From contig JAKBCJ010000002.1 in assembly GCA_021807975.1 (NCBI GenBank), forward strand, positions 1 through 24,840: a stretch of DNA of 24,840 nt, written 5' to 3'. Source of the DNA: Pseudomonadota bacterium (GTDB taxonomy: Bacteria > Pseudomonadota > Alphaproteobacteria > Acetobacterales > Acetobacteraceae). The translations under genes were made by a program, and so were the position numbers. The notes beneath the pieces were generated by a model that saw only the letters and a list, made by a program, of their open reading frames with translations, searched no databases and had not been told where the DNA came from. This document shows positions 1 to 7,208 of this stretch, piece after piece. Position 1 is the stretch's first letter, and every line of letters starts with the position of its first letter.

Positions 1-313
1 CGATGTTCGGGCGCACCTTGATCTCTTTGATCTCGATGACTTTTTGCTTCTTCTTGGCCTCGTTCCGCTTCTTCTGCTGTTCGTATTTGAACTTGCCAAA
101 GTCGAGGATCTTGCACACCGGCGGATCAGCGTTCGGGCTGATTTCCACCAGATCCAGGCCAACCGCGAAGGCGCGTTGCATCGCCTCACGCACGGTCAGC
201 ACGCCTTGCATTTCGCCATCCTGGTCGATCAGGCGGACTTGCGGGATGCGGATTTCCTCATTTACGCGGGGGCCGTCGCGGGTTGGCGGGGCGGCCATTG
301 GTCCTCTGGCTAT
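1..313 (-). CDS. infC: Translation initiation factor IF-3, N-terminal part (gene cut by window edge)
   Basis: IF-3 binds the 30S subunit, prevents premature joining of 50S and checks start codon and initiator tRNA. The reading frame gives the IF-3 N domain with the blocks DGPRVNEEIR, VRLIDQDGEMQGV, GLDLVEISPNADPPVCKI and DFGKFKYEQQKK, then the start of the linker and C domain (KEIKVRP) where the window ends. About 104 of roughly 170-180 residues are present. An ATG lies at 298-296, but its only purine-rich stretch sits about 3 nt away. Five codons upstream, ATA at 313-311 has AGGAG six bases before it, so I take ATA as the start (product MARGPMAAPPTRDGPRV). Non-AUG starts are known for infC, where IF-3 autoregulates by discriminating against them. 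It lies 85 nt downstream of thrS on the same strand, the classical order. The identity is secure; the exact start is an inference. Confidence 0.95.
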   Translation of the reverse strand, partial: MARGPMAAPPTRDGPRVNEEIRIPQVRLIDQDGEMQGVLTVREAMQRAFAVGLDLVEISPNADPPVCKILDFGKFKYEQQKKRNEAKKKQKVIEIKEIKVRPNI

Positions 314-319
314 CGTTCT

Positions 320-324
320 CTCCT
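320..324 (-). promoter_or_regulatory. Ribosome binding site that favours an AUA start for infC
   Basis: On the minus strand AGGAG (324-320) is followed by six bases and then ATA (313-311), in frame with IF-3. The ATG further on (298-296) would leave AGAGG only 3-4 nt upstream, which is too close. This spacing decides the start call. Confidence 0.65.
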
Positions 325-398
325 GTCTCTGTTACGAAGGTCGGCGGCCGAGCGTGCCGTTGACCATTTGGTAGTGTGCGCGGAAATGGGGCCCAAAA

Positions 399-2336
399 TC
401 AAGCCACGTTGCCGGGAATTAAGTCCGGAGGCGTCGCTTCCGATGCAAGTCTGCTAACCGCTTCCTCCAGCGACAGGATCTCCTGCCCCTGGCTGCCCAG
501 CCGGCGCAGCGCCACGGTGCGGGTTTCCGCCTCTTTCCGGCCGACCACCGCCAGCACCGGAACCAGCGCCAGGCTGTGTTCGCGCACCTTGGCGTTGATC
601 TTCTGGTTGGTCAGGTCGGTGTTCACGGCCAGCCCGGCCGAGGCAAATACCGCCGCCACCTCGCGGGCGTACTCGTCCGCGTCCGACACAATGGTCGCCA
701 CCACCGCCTGCACCGGCGCCAGCCACAGCGGGAAGCGCCCGGCATATTGTTCGATCAGGATGCCGATGAACCGCTCGAAACTGCCGAAGATCGCCCGATG
801 CAGCATGATGGGGCGGTGGCGGGCACCGTCTTCGCCCACATACTCGGCGTCCAGCCGCTCCGGCAGGTTGGGATCGACCTGCAACGTGCCGCACTGCCAG
901 TCCCGCCCGATCGCATCCCGCAGCACGAACTCCAGCTTCGGCCCATAGAACGCGCCTTCGCCGGGGTTCAGCTCATAGCTCACGCCCGCGATCGCACAGG
1001 CGTCCCGCAGCGCGCCTTCCGCCTGGTCCCACAGTTCGTCGCTGCCAATCCGCGCCTCCGGCCGGTCGGAGAACTTGATCCTGAAGTCGCCGAACCCGAA
1101 GTCGCGGTAAACCTGCGACAGCAGGGTGATGAAGCGCGCGGTTTCGGACGCGATCTGTTCCTCGGTGCAGAAGATGTGCGCGTCGTCCTGGGTGAACGCC
1201 CGCACCCGCATGATGCCATGCAGCGAACCGGAGGGTTCATACCGGTGGCAGGACCCGAACTCCGCCATCCGCAGCGGCAACTCGCGGTAGGACCGCAGCC
1301 CATGCCGGAAGATCTGGATGTGGCAAGGGCAGTTCATCGGCTTCAGCGCCAGGAACTTATCCTCCTCCTCCACCTGGGCGATGAACATGTTCTGCCGGTA
1401 GTTGTCCCAGTGGCCGGACTTCTCCCACAGCGAACGGTCCACCAACTGCGGAGTCTTAACCTCCTGATAGCCGTTCGCATCCAGCCGCCGGCGCAGATAC
1501 GCCTCCACCGTCCGGTACAGCTTCCAGCCCTTCGGGTGCCAGAAGATCGACCCGACCGCTTCCTCCTGGATATGGAACAGGTCCATCTCCTTGCCGATCT
1601 TGCGGTGGTCGCGGCGTTCGGCCTCTTCCAACTGATGCAGATAGGCGTCCAGTTCCTTCTGGTCGCGCCACGCCGTGCCATAGATGCGCGACAGCATGGC
1701 GTTGCGGTGATCGCCGCGCCAATACGCGCCGGCCACCTTCATCAGCTTGAACGCCGTGCCCACATCGGCGGTGGAGCGCAAATGCGGACCGCGGCACAGG
1801 TCGATCCACTCGCCCTGACTGTACAGCGTAATCGTCTCCGTCGCCGGCAGGTCCTGGATCAGTTGCGCCTTGTACTTCTCGCCCTTCGCCTGGAAGAAGG
1901 CGATGGCCTCATCCCGGTCGATGACCTTGCGTTCGAACTTGGCGCCGCGTGCCACGATCTCCCGCATCTTGGCTTCGATCGCGCCGAAATCCTCCGGTGT
2001 GAACGGCTCGTTGCGGGCGAAATCGTAGTAGAACCCGTTCTCGATCGACGGCCCGATCGTCACCTGGGTGCCGGGATACAGCGCCTGCACCGCCTCGGCC
2101 AGCACATGGGCGGCGTCGTGACGGATCATGTCCAGCGCGTCGGGATCGCGGCGGGTGATGAACACGACGTTGGCGTCGTGCTCGATCATGGTCGCCAGAT
2201 CGGCCGTCTTGCCGTCGATCTTCATTGCCAGCGCGGCGCGGGCGAGGCCGGGACCGATAGCCTCGGCCACCGTGGTGCCCGTCACCGGCGCATCGAACTG
2301 GCGCACGGAACCGTCGGGCAGGGTGATGGCGGGCAT
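399..2336 (-). CDS. thrS: Threonyl-tRNA synthetase
   Basis: Class II synthetase that charges tRNA-Thr and hydrolyses mischarged Ser-tRNA-Thr. The 645 residues match the usual full length. Domains in order: TGS domain (about 1-62), editing domain with HDAAH (H73, H77) and CRGPH (C181, H185), a catalytic core with zinc ligands C336, H387 and H513, motif 2 around HRYEPSG (365-371), motif 3 around MLHRAIFGSFERFIG (511-525), and a C-terminal anticodon-binding domain with the NQKINAKVREH block. All key residues are present. The ATG at 2336 has GAGGA about 10 nt upstream. infC follows after 85 nt on the same strand, probably in one transcript. The 136 bp to the divergent gene at 2473 must hold both promoters; I see no clear leader attenuator there. 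Confidence 0.98.
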   Translation of the reverse strand: MPAITLPDGSVRQFDAPVTGTTVAEAIGPGLARAALAMKIDGKTADLATMIEHDANVVFITRRDPDALDMIRHDAAHVLAEAVQALYPGTQVTIGPSIENGFYYDFARNEPFTPEDFGAIEAKMREIVARGAKFERKVIDRDEAIAFFQAKGEKYKAQLIQDLPATETITLYSQGEWIDLCRGPHLRSTADVGTAFKLMKVAGAYWRGDHRNAMLSRIYGTAWRDQKELDAYLHQLEEAERRDHRKIGKEMDLFHIQEEAVGSIFWHPKGWKLYRTVEAYLRRRLDANGYQEVKTPQLVDRSLWEKSGHWDNYRQNMFIAQVEEEDKFLALKPMNCPCHIQIFRHGLRSYRELPLRMAEFGSCHRYEPSGSLHGIMRVRAFTQDDAHIFCTEEQIASETARFITLLSQVYRDFGFGDFRIKFSDRPEARIGSDELWDQAEGALRDACAIAGVSYELNPGEGAFYGPKLEFVLRDAIGRDWQCGTLQVDPNLPERLDAEYVGEDGARHRPIMLHRAIFGSFERFIGILIEQYAGRFPLWLAPVQAVVATIVSDADEYAREVAAVFASAGLAVNTDLTNQKINAKVREHSLALVPVLAVVGRKEAETRTVALRRLGSQGQEILSLEEAVSRLASEATPPDLIPGNVA

Positions 2337-2472
2337 GGGTCGTGAGTCCTCATTGACATCGAGAGGCGGTGTCTATGGCGAACGCGGCGCTTCCCCGCAA
2401 CCCTTAGCTGCGTGTTGCAGCCATCGGCCGGGTGCGCGACGATAGCGGCATCACGACCCCGGGGACAGACTC

Positions 2473-3333
2473 ATGACCAAACCATCCATGCGCGCCATCT
2501 TGAACAAGCCCGGCATTCTGACGCTTCCCGGCGTCTTCGACGGCATTTCCGCCCGTGTCGCCAACAGCCTCGGCTTCCCGGCGCTTTATATGACAGGCTA
2601 TGGCGCGGTTGCCTCCGCCCTGGGTGTCCCCGATGCCGGCCTGGCCAGCGTGACCGAAATGCTGGACCGCGTCAGTTGCATCGCCGCCGCCATCGACGTG
2701 CCCTTCATCGCCGACGGCGACACCGGCTACGGCGGCCTGCTGAACGTCGAACGCACGGTGCGGGCCTACGCCGCCGCCGGCGCGTCGGGCATCCAGTTGG
2801 AAGACCAGGAGATCCCCAAGAAATGCGGCCACACGGAGTTTCGCCGCGTGGTCCCCTATACCGACGCCATCCGCAAGATCCAGGTCGCCGTGGCCAGCCG
2901 CCCCAGCGACGACTTCCTGATCGTCGCCCGCACCGATGCCCGCTACTCCGAGGGCATGGACGAAGCCCTCCGGCGCGGCGAGGGCTTCCTGGAGGCCGGC
3001 GCCGATATCCTGTTCATCGAAAGCCCCGAATCGCCCGAGGAACTGCGCCGGGTCGGCGAAACCTTCAAGGGCGCCGCCCTGCTGGCCAACATGGTAGAGG
3101 GCGGCCGCACCCCGTTCCTGTCCACGAAGGAACTGGAAGCCATCGGCTTCAAGGTCGCGCTGTTCCCCGGAACCGGCTTCCTGACCGCCGCGAAGGCCCT
3201 GCGCGACGGCTACGCGTTCCTGCAAGCGAACGGCACCAGCACCGGCGGTCCCGCCCAACTGCCGTTCTCCGACATGAACGCCCTGATGGGCTTCCCGGCG
3301 GTGCATGCGTTCGAGGCGAAATGGGCTGGCTGA
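2473..3333 (+). CDS. Isocitrate lyase/PEP mutase superfamily enzyme (oxaloacetate decarboxylase or 2-methylisocitrate lyase-like)
   Basis: A 286-residue TIM-barrel enzyme of the ICL/PEPM superfamily, which makes or breaks C-C or P-C bonds next to a 2-oxo acid carboxylate using Mg2+. Visible signatures: DGDTGYGG at 81-88 (metal-binding Asp), EDQ at 110-112, and the lyase loop KKCGH at 116-120 with the catalytic Cys of lyase-type members, followed by VARTDAR. The Cys loop argues for a lyase or decarboxylase rather than a phosphonate mutase. No prp genes adjoin, so methylisocitrate lyase proper is not supported; the exact substrate is open. The gene is monocistronic, diverges from thrS, and its stop lies 4 nt from the stop of the convergent cupredoxin gene. 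GGGGA about 8 nt before the ATG is the only ribosome-binding candidate. Confidence 0.9.
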   Translation: MTKPSMRAILNKPGILTLPGVFDGISARVANSLGFPALYMTGYGAVASALGVPDAGLASVTEMLDRVSCIAAAIDVPFIADGDTGYGGLLNVERTVRAYAAAGASGIQLEDQEIPKKCGHTEFRRVVPYTDAIRKIQVAVASRPSDDFLIVARTDARYSEGMDEALRRGEGFLEAGADILFIESPESPEELRRVGETFKGAALLANMVEGGRTPFLSTKELEAIGFKVALFPGTGFLTAAKALRDGYAFLQANGTSTGGPAQLPFSDMNALMGFPAVHAFEAKWAG

Positions 3334-3337
3334 TTCC

Positions 3338-3733
3338 CTAATCGACCGTGATCGTCCCGACCATGCCATCCCAGTCATGGTCGGCGCAGGTCAGAGCATA
3401 GTGCCCCTTGGCCGGCGCAATCAGCAGAACCCGTACCGTCCTGCCCGGTTGCACCACGATATCGGTGCCCCCGTTCGCCAGCTTTCGGCGGTCCCGCACA
3501 GTGGCTGCCTTCAAGAAGGCGGGCGCGGTGAATTCGTGCATGTCCTTGCCGCGATTCTCCAGTTGCAGAGCATACGGCCTGCCCGCCTGGAGCGTCAGGT
3601 TACTTGGATCAAAGCGATTATCGACCATGATGACCTTCAGCATCGTCGCGGCGGACCACTGATCCGCCGCGTTGCCCGCCAGGGGTATGGCGACACACGC
3701 AACAAAAGCCGCCAATCGCCGTTGGCCGTTCAT
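3338..3733 (-). CDS. Exported cupredoxin-domain protein (type 1 copper)
   Basis: A 131-residue single-domain protein with a Sec-type signal peptide (MNGQRRLAAFVACVAIPLAGNAA, cleavage near 22-23) and a cupredoxin fold. The four type 1 copper ligands can be read directly: H66 in KDMHEFTAP, then C116, H119 and M124 in LTCADHDWDGM. Cupredoxins carry single electrons in the periplasm. I chose the ATG at 3733 because the frame upstream adds a non-hydrophobic N-terminus that would spoil the signal peptide. It lies 201 nt downstream of the di-haem peroxidase on the same strand, so it may be that enzyme's electron donor; this is inferred from position only. The nearby b561 gene is dead. It converges with the ICL-family gene with stops 4 nt apart. 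Confidence 0.87.
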   Translation of the reverse strand: MNGQRRLAAFVACVAIPLAGNAADQWSAATMLKVIMVDNRFDPSNLTLQAGRPYALQLENRGKDMHEFTAPAFLKAATVRDRRKLANGGTDIVVQPGRTVRVLLIAPAKGHYALTCADHDWDGMVGTITVD

Positions 3734-3934
3734 CGATGACACCTGACCTGTCCGCATGCCTCGACATAGCCCCGCGTCCTCGAAGGTCAACCAACGATGG
3801 CGGTCGGAGCCGGCGTCCCGATCACGACAACCCGGTCGTATCAGGAAAGCACCCCGGATATCCGCTCACCGCGGCATTCCAAAGTGCCCTTGCCATGGCA
3901 CCCTCCGCTATCGTGGCGTTCGATCTTCCTCCGC

Positions 3935-4975
3935 TCACGGTGCCGGTCGGGGTGTCTGCGCGCCGCTCGGAGGGAGCACAGGAAGGACGATTTTTGGCGG
4001 CACACCCGACAGGCTCGTGAGGAATGCTGTAATTCGGTCAACTTCCTGATCGCTCAACTCTATACCCAGTTGACTTGATCCCATGATGGCGACCGCCTGC
4101 CGGATATCCCAAACCTGGCCTGTGTGAAAATACGGTGCCGTCAGTGCGACATTCCGAAGGCTGGGGACTCTGAAGACGTACTCGTCGCCGGCCGTCTTTG
4201 TCACCATAAAACGGCCCTTGTCGGACGAAGGAAGCAGGTCGTCGCCCGGCTTGGCAACAACTCCGAACGGTGCGTACGAACCACCGCCGATATTGATCCC
4301 ATTGTGGCAGGCAGCACAGCCTTTCCCGATGAACAGCGCCAACCCTTCTTTTTGAACAGCGGACAGCGCATTTGCATCGCCTTTGATATAGCGATCAAAT
4401 GCCGCATCCGGGGTAATCAGCGTTGCCTCGAACACCGCTATCGCCTGCTGGACGTGCGGAAGCGTGATTTTTTCCGAAGCGTCGGGAAAAGCGGCGGCAA
4501 ATAACGGTTCGTAGCCAGTAATGCCCTTCAACTGCTCAGTGACGTGAGTGGCCGGCGACGCCATTTCCACCGAGTTCACCATCGGTCCTGATGCCTGTTG
4601 CTCCAGGTCCTTGGCGCGCCCGTCCCAGAACTGCGCGATGTTGAAGACCGCGTTGAAAACCGTAGGAGCGTTGCGCCCGCCATGCTGCCACCGATGCCCG
4701 ATCGAAGTCGGCTCGGCGTCAGCGCCGCCCAGACCAAGGTTGTGGCATGAAGCGCAACTGATCGCGTGGCTCGCTGACAGGCGCGGATCGAAATACAGCA
4801 TCTTGCCGAGTTCCAGCTTCGCTGGTGTGGCCGGGTTGCCGGACAGAGCCGGCGGCGTTGACGGAATCGGCTTGAAGAGTTGCTGGGCCTCTTTCATTTG
4901 GTCCGTCTGAGCAACGGCAGGGGACAACGCCAGAACAGCTAACCACACGGCTATCACGGAACTTCTTCCCGGCAT
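3935..4975 (-). CDS. Periplasmic di-haem cytochrome c peroxidase (MauG/CcpA family)
   Basis: A 346-residue exported protein with a signal peptide (hydrophobic 7-22, AVAQ cleavage) and two c-type haem sites: C74-A-S-C77-H78 and C220-A-A-C223-H224. Between and after them are family blocks FWDGR (116-120), PSLRNV (271-276), PYFHTG (281-286) and MGSSQLG (298-304), the last supplying the likely distal Met. Bacterial di-haem peroxidases reduce H2O2 in the periplasm with electrons from small cytochromes or cupredoxins. The ATG at 4975 has AAGGAG with 7 nt spacing; an ATG 11 codons upstream lacks this and would put charged residues before the signal peptide. A cupredoxin gene follows. The roughly 440 bp upstream hold a direct repeat, an FNR/FixK-type box and the start of a broken divergent b561 gene. 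MauG-like enzymes with other substrates cannot be excluded, but no mau genes are present. Confidence 0.93.
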   Translation of the reverse strand: MPGRSSVIAVWLAVLALSPAVAQTDQMKEAQQLFKPIPSTPPALSGNPATPAKLELGKMLYFDPRLSASHAISCASCHNLGLGGADAEPTSIGHRWQHGGRNAPTVFNAVFNIAQFWDGRAKDLEQQASGPMVNSVEMASPATHVTEQLKGITGYEPLFAAAFPDASEKITLPHVQQAIAVFEATLITPDAAFDRYIKGDANALSAVQKEGLALFIGKGCAACHNGINIGGGSYAPFGVVAKPGDDLLPSSDKGRFMVTKTAGDEYVFRVPSLRNVALTAPYFHTGQVWDIRQAVAIMGSSQLGIELSDQEVDRITAFLTSLSGVPPKIVLPVLPPSGAQTPRPAP

Positions 4976-5158
4976 GATACATCTCCTTCGAAATCTGAAA
5001 TTGTCCAATACGCGCTGCTTTGCGTCCGCTTGTATGGCGCGCCGACAGTCAGTTCACGCACGCGCTTACAATGGGCGTTGGCTGTAGACGGAGGCAGGCT
5101 CGGAAACTACTCAGTCAAGGTGGGTGCGTGGTTTCCGTCCCTGCCTTGCGCGTTACAT

Positions 5159-5194
5159 CAGTGACTATGTGCGGTCCGCAGTGACTAAGTGCGG
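5159..5194. repeat. Two-copy 16-bp direct repeat with 20-bp period
   Basis: CAGTGACTATGTGCGG at 5159-5174 recurs as CAGTGACTAAGTGCGG at 5179-5194, with 15 of 16 bases identical and a start-to-start distance of 20 bp (about two helical turns). It lies in the noncoding region between the divergent peroxidase and b561 genes. Such spacing would suit a protein binding twice to one face of the helix, but the binder is unknown. Confidence 0.6.
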
Positions 5195-5272
5195 ACTACC
5201 GGCATTCGTATTTTCCACGTTCAACGCTATGCGGTCTCAGACCCCCAATACGCCCGGGACGATCGTATTGCC

Positions 5273-5286
5273 TTGACTTGGATCAA
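5273..5286. promoter_or_regulatory. FNR/FixK-type binding site
   Basis: TTGAC-TTGG-ATCAA matches the FNR/FixK consensus TTGAT-N4-ATCAA at 9 of 10 fixed positions, and is embedded in the longer palindrome CTTGACTTGGATCAAG. It lies 130 bp before the ATG of the b561 pseudogene and about 300 bp before the peroxidase start. Both kinds of gene are often controlled by oxygen-responsive Crp/Fnr regulators. Which promoter it serves cannot be read from the sequence. Confidence 0.65.
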
Positions 5287-5415
5287 GACAAATCTCCATC
5301 GCCGATGTGAAGCCATAGATCGGCTGAGACTGTATTGTTCGCGTCGCCGCCCTACACGTTCCGATGCCGGTTGACGCCCGTTCACCGGAAGAGGCGCTTT
5401 CATCGGAGGTACGAG

Positions 5416-5870
5416 ATGCCCGAAACCATCAGTAAATCCCGGGTCAAAGTATGGAACCCGCTGGTTCGATGCGGACATTGGGCTTTGGTGGCCGCCTTTG
5501 CGGCCGCGTAGATCGGCGCCGAAGCGGAAAGCGGCGGTCCCGATCAACTCCATGTGTGCTGTGGCTGTGCCCCGGGGATCATCGTGGCAGTCCACATCGT
5601 TCGGGGCCTGATCGGTGCCGCAATGGTCGTCGCGCTGCTGATTTGCCTGTCCGGGACCGTTGGGACCGGGCTCGTCGCCTACGGCGGCATGGACAAAGGG
5701 CCGCTCGCAAATCCGGCGGGACTGCTGGCGGCGCCAGCGCGGGCGGACGATAGCGAAGGCCGCTCCGATCGGCCTGGAACGAGAGCGGTCCAAAGCCACC
5801 GGCTCCGCTCGCCGTCCCGCGAACATCCGGACGTTTACGTTGGCTGGCCTTTTTGGGCGCTTTCGCAGTT
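5416..5870 (+). pseudogene. Cytochrome b561-family protein, degenerate (amber codon, internal deletion, lost C-terminus)
   Basis: A good ribosome site (GGAGG, 6 nt) precedes ATG 5416 and an N-terminus typical of b561/hydrogenase-type cytochromes b: KVWNPLVRCGHWALVAAFAAA, with the RxGHW haem-ligand block. TAG at 5509-5511 interrupts it, but the same frame continues with GGPDQLHV, GIIVAVHIVRGLIG, AMVVALLICL and GTGLVAYGG, all recognisable b561 segments. In the family GLxG is followed by about 40 residues (PRHARF to NPAGG) before the AMVVALL helix; here the two are fused, so an in-frame deletion is likely. Usual Trp and Arg positions are changed (LHVCCGC for LHVWAGY, HIVR for RVVW), consistent with drift. 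Beyond about 5764 only a frameshifted trace of the last helix (ANIRTFTLAGLFG) may remain. The intact form would be a membrane haem b electron carrier. No functional product is expected. Confidence 0.82.
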
Positions 5871-5874
5871 CACA

Positions 5875-7056
5875 TCAGGTGATGGCCACATCCGGGCCGC
5901 AGCCGAATGCCGGCATCACCTCGTTGGCAAAGCGTTCAACCTGCTCCAGCCACACCGCCAGCGGTGTACCCAGTGGCAGCGTTACGGTTACCCGCGAAAG
6001 ACCGGGATACGCCGCTTCGATCTTCTTCAGACTTGCGATGATGTCGGCGGGCGTGCCGGTCAGGAACCCGCCGGCCCGCACTGCGTCCTCGATCCGCGGC
6101 AGCTTGGTGTTCACCGCCAGCCCGGGATCCCGCATCGCCGCGATCTGATCGTCCGACAGGGCCTTCACCAGCCGCAATTCGCCGAACATCTTCATATTCT
6201 CTTCGTAATACTTCCCGGCCTCCTTGATTCCCGCCTCCACGCTGTCCGCGATGTAGAACTGGAACCCGATCGCCAGCCGCTCCCCCAGTTCCACATGCTT
6301 GCCCAGGCGGGCGTGGGCGGCCTGGAAATCGACCATCACCTTGTGAACGATGCCGCCCTCCGCTGACCCGCCGCCGATGACGCCCTGGATGCCATGTTTG
6401 GCCATGAAGTCCAGCGCCCGCTGCGACCCGCTTTGGATCGGCTGCCAGCATTCCACCGGCAGGCGTTCGGGGCGCGGCACCAGTGTCAGCTCCTTCAACG
6501 TATAGCCGCGATACGGCACCTCCGGCGGCAGCGTGTAGTGCTTGCCCCGATGGGAGAACGACTCGTTGTTGAACGCCTTGAAGATGATATCGACCTGTTC
6601 CTCGAACAGTTCGCGGTTGGCCTCCTGGTTCAGCAACGGTGCGCCGAACGTCTCCACCTCGCGCGTGTGATACCCTCGCCCGACGCCGAAGATCACCCGG
6701 CCATGCGACAGGATGTCGGCCATCGCGTAATCCTCCGCCAGCCGCAGCGGGTGCCACATCGGGGTAATGTTGAAACCGCAGCCCAGCTTGATGTTTTTCG
6801 TCAGGTGCGTCAGGTGCAGCGCCATCAGCAGCACGTTCGGGATGCACTCCGTCCCCTCCGGCTGGAAGTGGTGCTCCGCCATCCAGAATGCGCCATAGCC
6901 CAGGCGATCCAGTGCCTGTGCGGTCACCTCGGCCTTGTGCAGCGCCGTAGCCAGCTTTTCGTTCGGGTAGCGGCGATTGTTCACCGGCGTGCCGCCGTAG
7001 CCGACATTCTCCAGGTCGATATGCCCGGCATAGGTGCTGTCGAATTGCCTGATCAT
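5875..7056 (-). CDS. LLM-class flavin-dependent oxidoreductase (bacterial luciferase-like)
   Basis: A 393-residue TIM-barrel protein of the luciferase-like monooxygenase family, which uses reduced FMN or F420 to oxidise small organic substrates. Family signatures include FWMAEHHF near the N-terminus, PMWHPLRLAEDYAMADILSHGRV followed by FGVGRGY, and a C-terminal FLTGTPADIIASLKK segment. The length and layout fit a complete protein. The ATG at 7056 follows GGGAGG about 9 nt upstream; that ribosome site lies in the right arm of a hairpin (7066-7087). The gene diverges from a methyltransferase and ends 4 nt after the b561 remnant. A flavin reductase-like gene (20795-21442) is too far away to be an obvious partner. 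The substrate cannot be deduced. Confidence 0.92.
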   Translation of the reverse strand: MIRQFDSTYAGHIDLENVGYGGTPVNNRRYPNEKLATALHKAEVTAQALDRLGYGAFWMAEHHFQPEGTECIPNVLLMALHLTHLTKNIKLGCGFNITPMWHPLRLAEDYAMADILSHGRVIFGVGRGYHTREVETFGAPLLNQEANRELFEEQVDIIFKAFNNESFSHRGKHYTLPPEVPYRGYTLKELTLVPRPERLPVECWQPIQSGSQRALDFMAKHGIQGVIGGGSAEGGIVHKVMVDFQAAHARLGKHVELGERLAIGFQFYIADSVEAGIKEAGKYYEENMKMFGELRLVKALSDDQIAAMRDPGLAVNTKLPRIEDAVRAGGFLTGTPADIIASLKKIEAAYPGLSRVTVTLPLGTPLAVWLEQVERFANEVMPAFGCGPDVAIT

Positions 7057-7065
7057 GGGGGTTTT

Positions 7066-7087
7066 CCTCCCGTTTTCTCCCGGGAGG
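7066..7087 (-). promoter_or_regulatory. Leader hairpin enclosing the Shine-Dalgarno of the luciferase-like gene
   Basis: In the minus-strand transcript CCTCCCG, an 8-nt loop (GGAGAAAA) and CGGGAGG form a perfect 7-bp stem. The right arm contains GGGAGG, the probable ribosome-binding site for ATG 7056. Folding would hide the site, so translation could be conditional. No aptamer-like domain is visible upstream. Confidence 0.45.
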
Positions 7088-7208
7088 GAATGCTAGTCCC
7101 GATTCGGCACCCGGCCAAACAGCGCACCGGCCCCGGTTGCCGGCCGGCGCCCGCCGGAGTATCGGCACCGCAAGTTTTCACCGGCTATAACGCAAGGACA
7201 CCAGTTGT

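Noticed and set aside
576..2345. Long plus-strand open frame opposite thrS
   Set aside because: It is antisense to a clear threonyl-tRNA synthetase; high GC keeps the opposite frames free of stops, and its translation is Arg/Pro/His-rich with no domain.
5227..5826. Minus-strand 199-residue open frame across the b561 region
   Set aside because: It is antisense to the recognisable b561 remnant, has no family resemblance and no good ribosome site.
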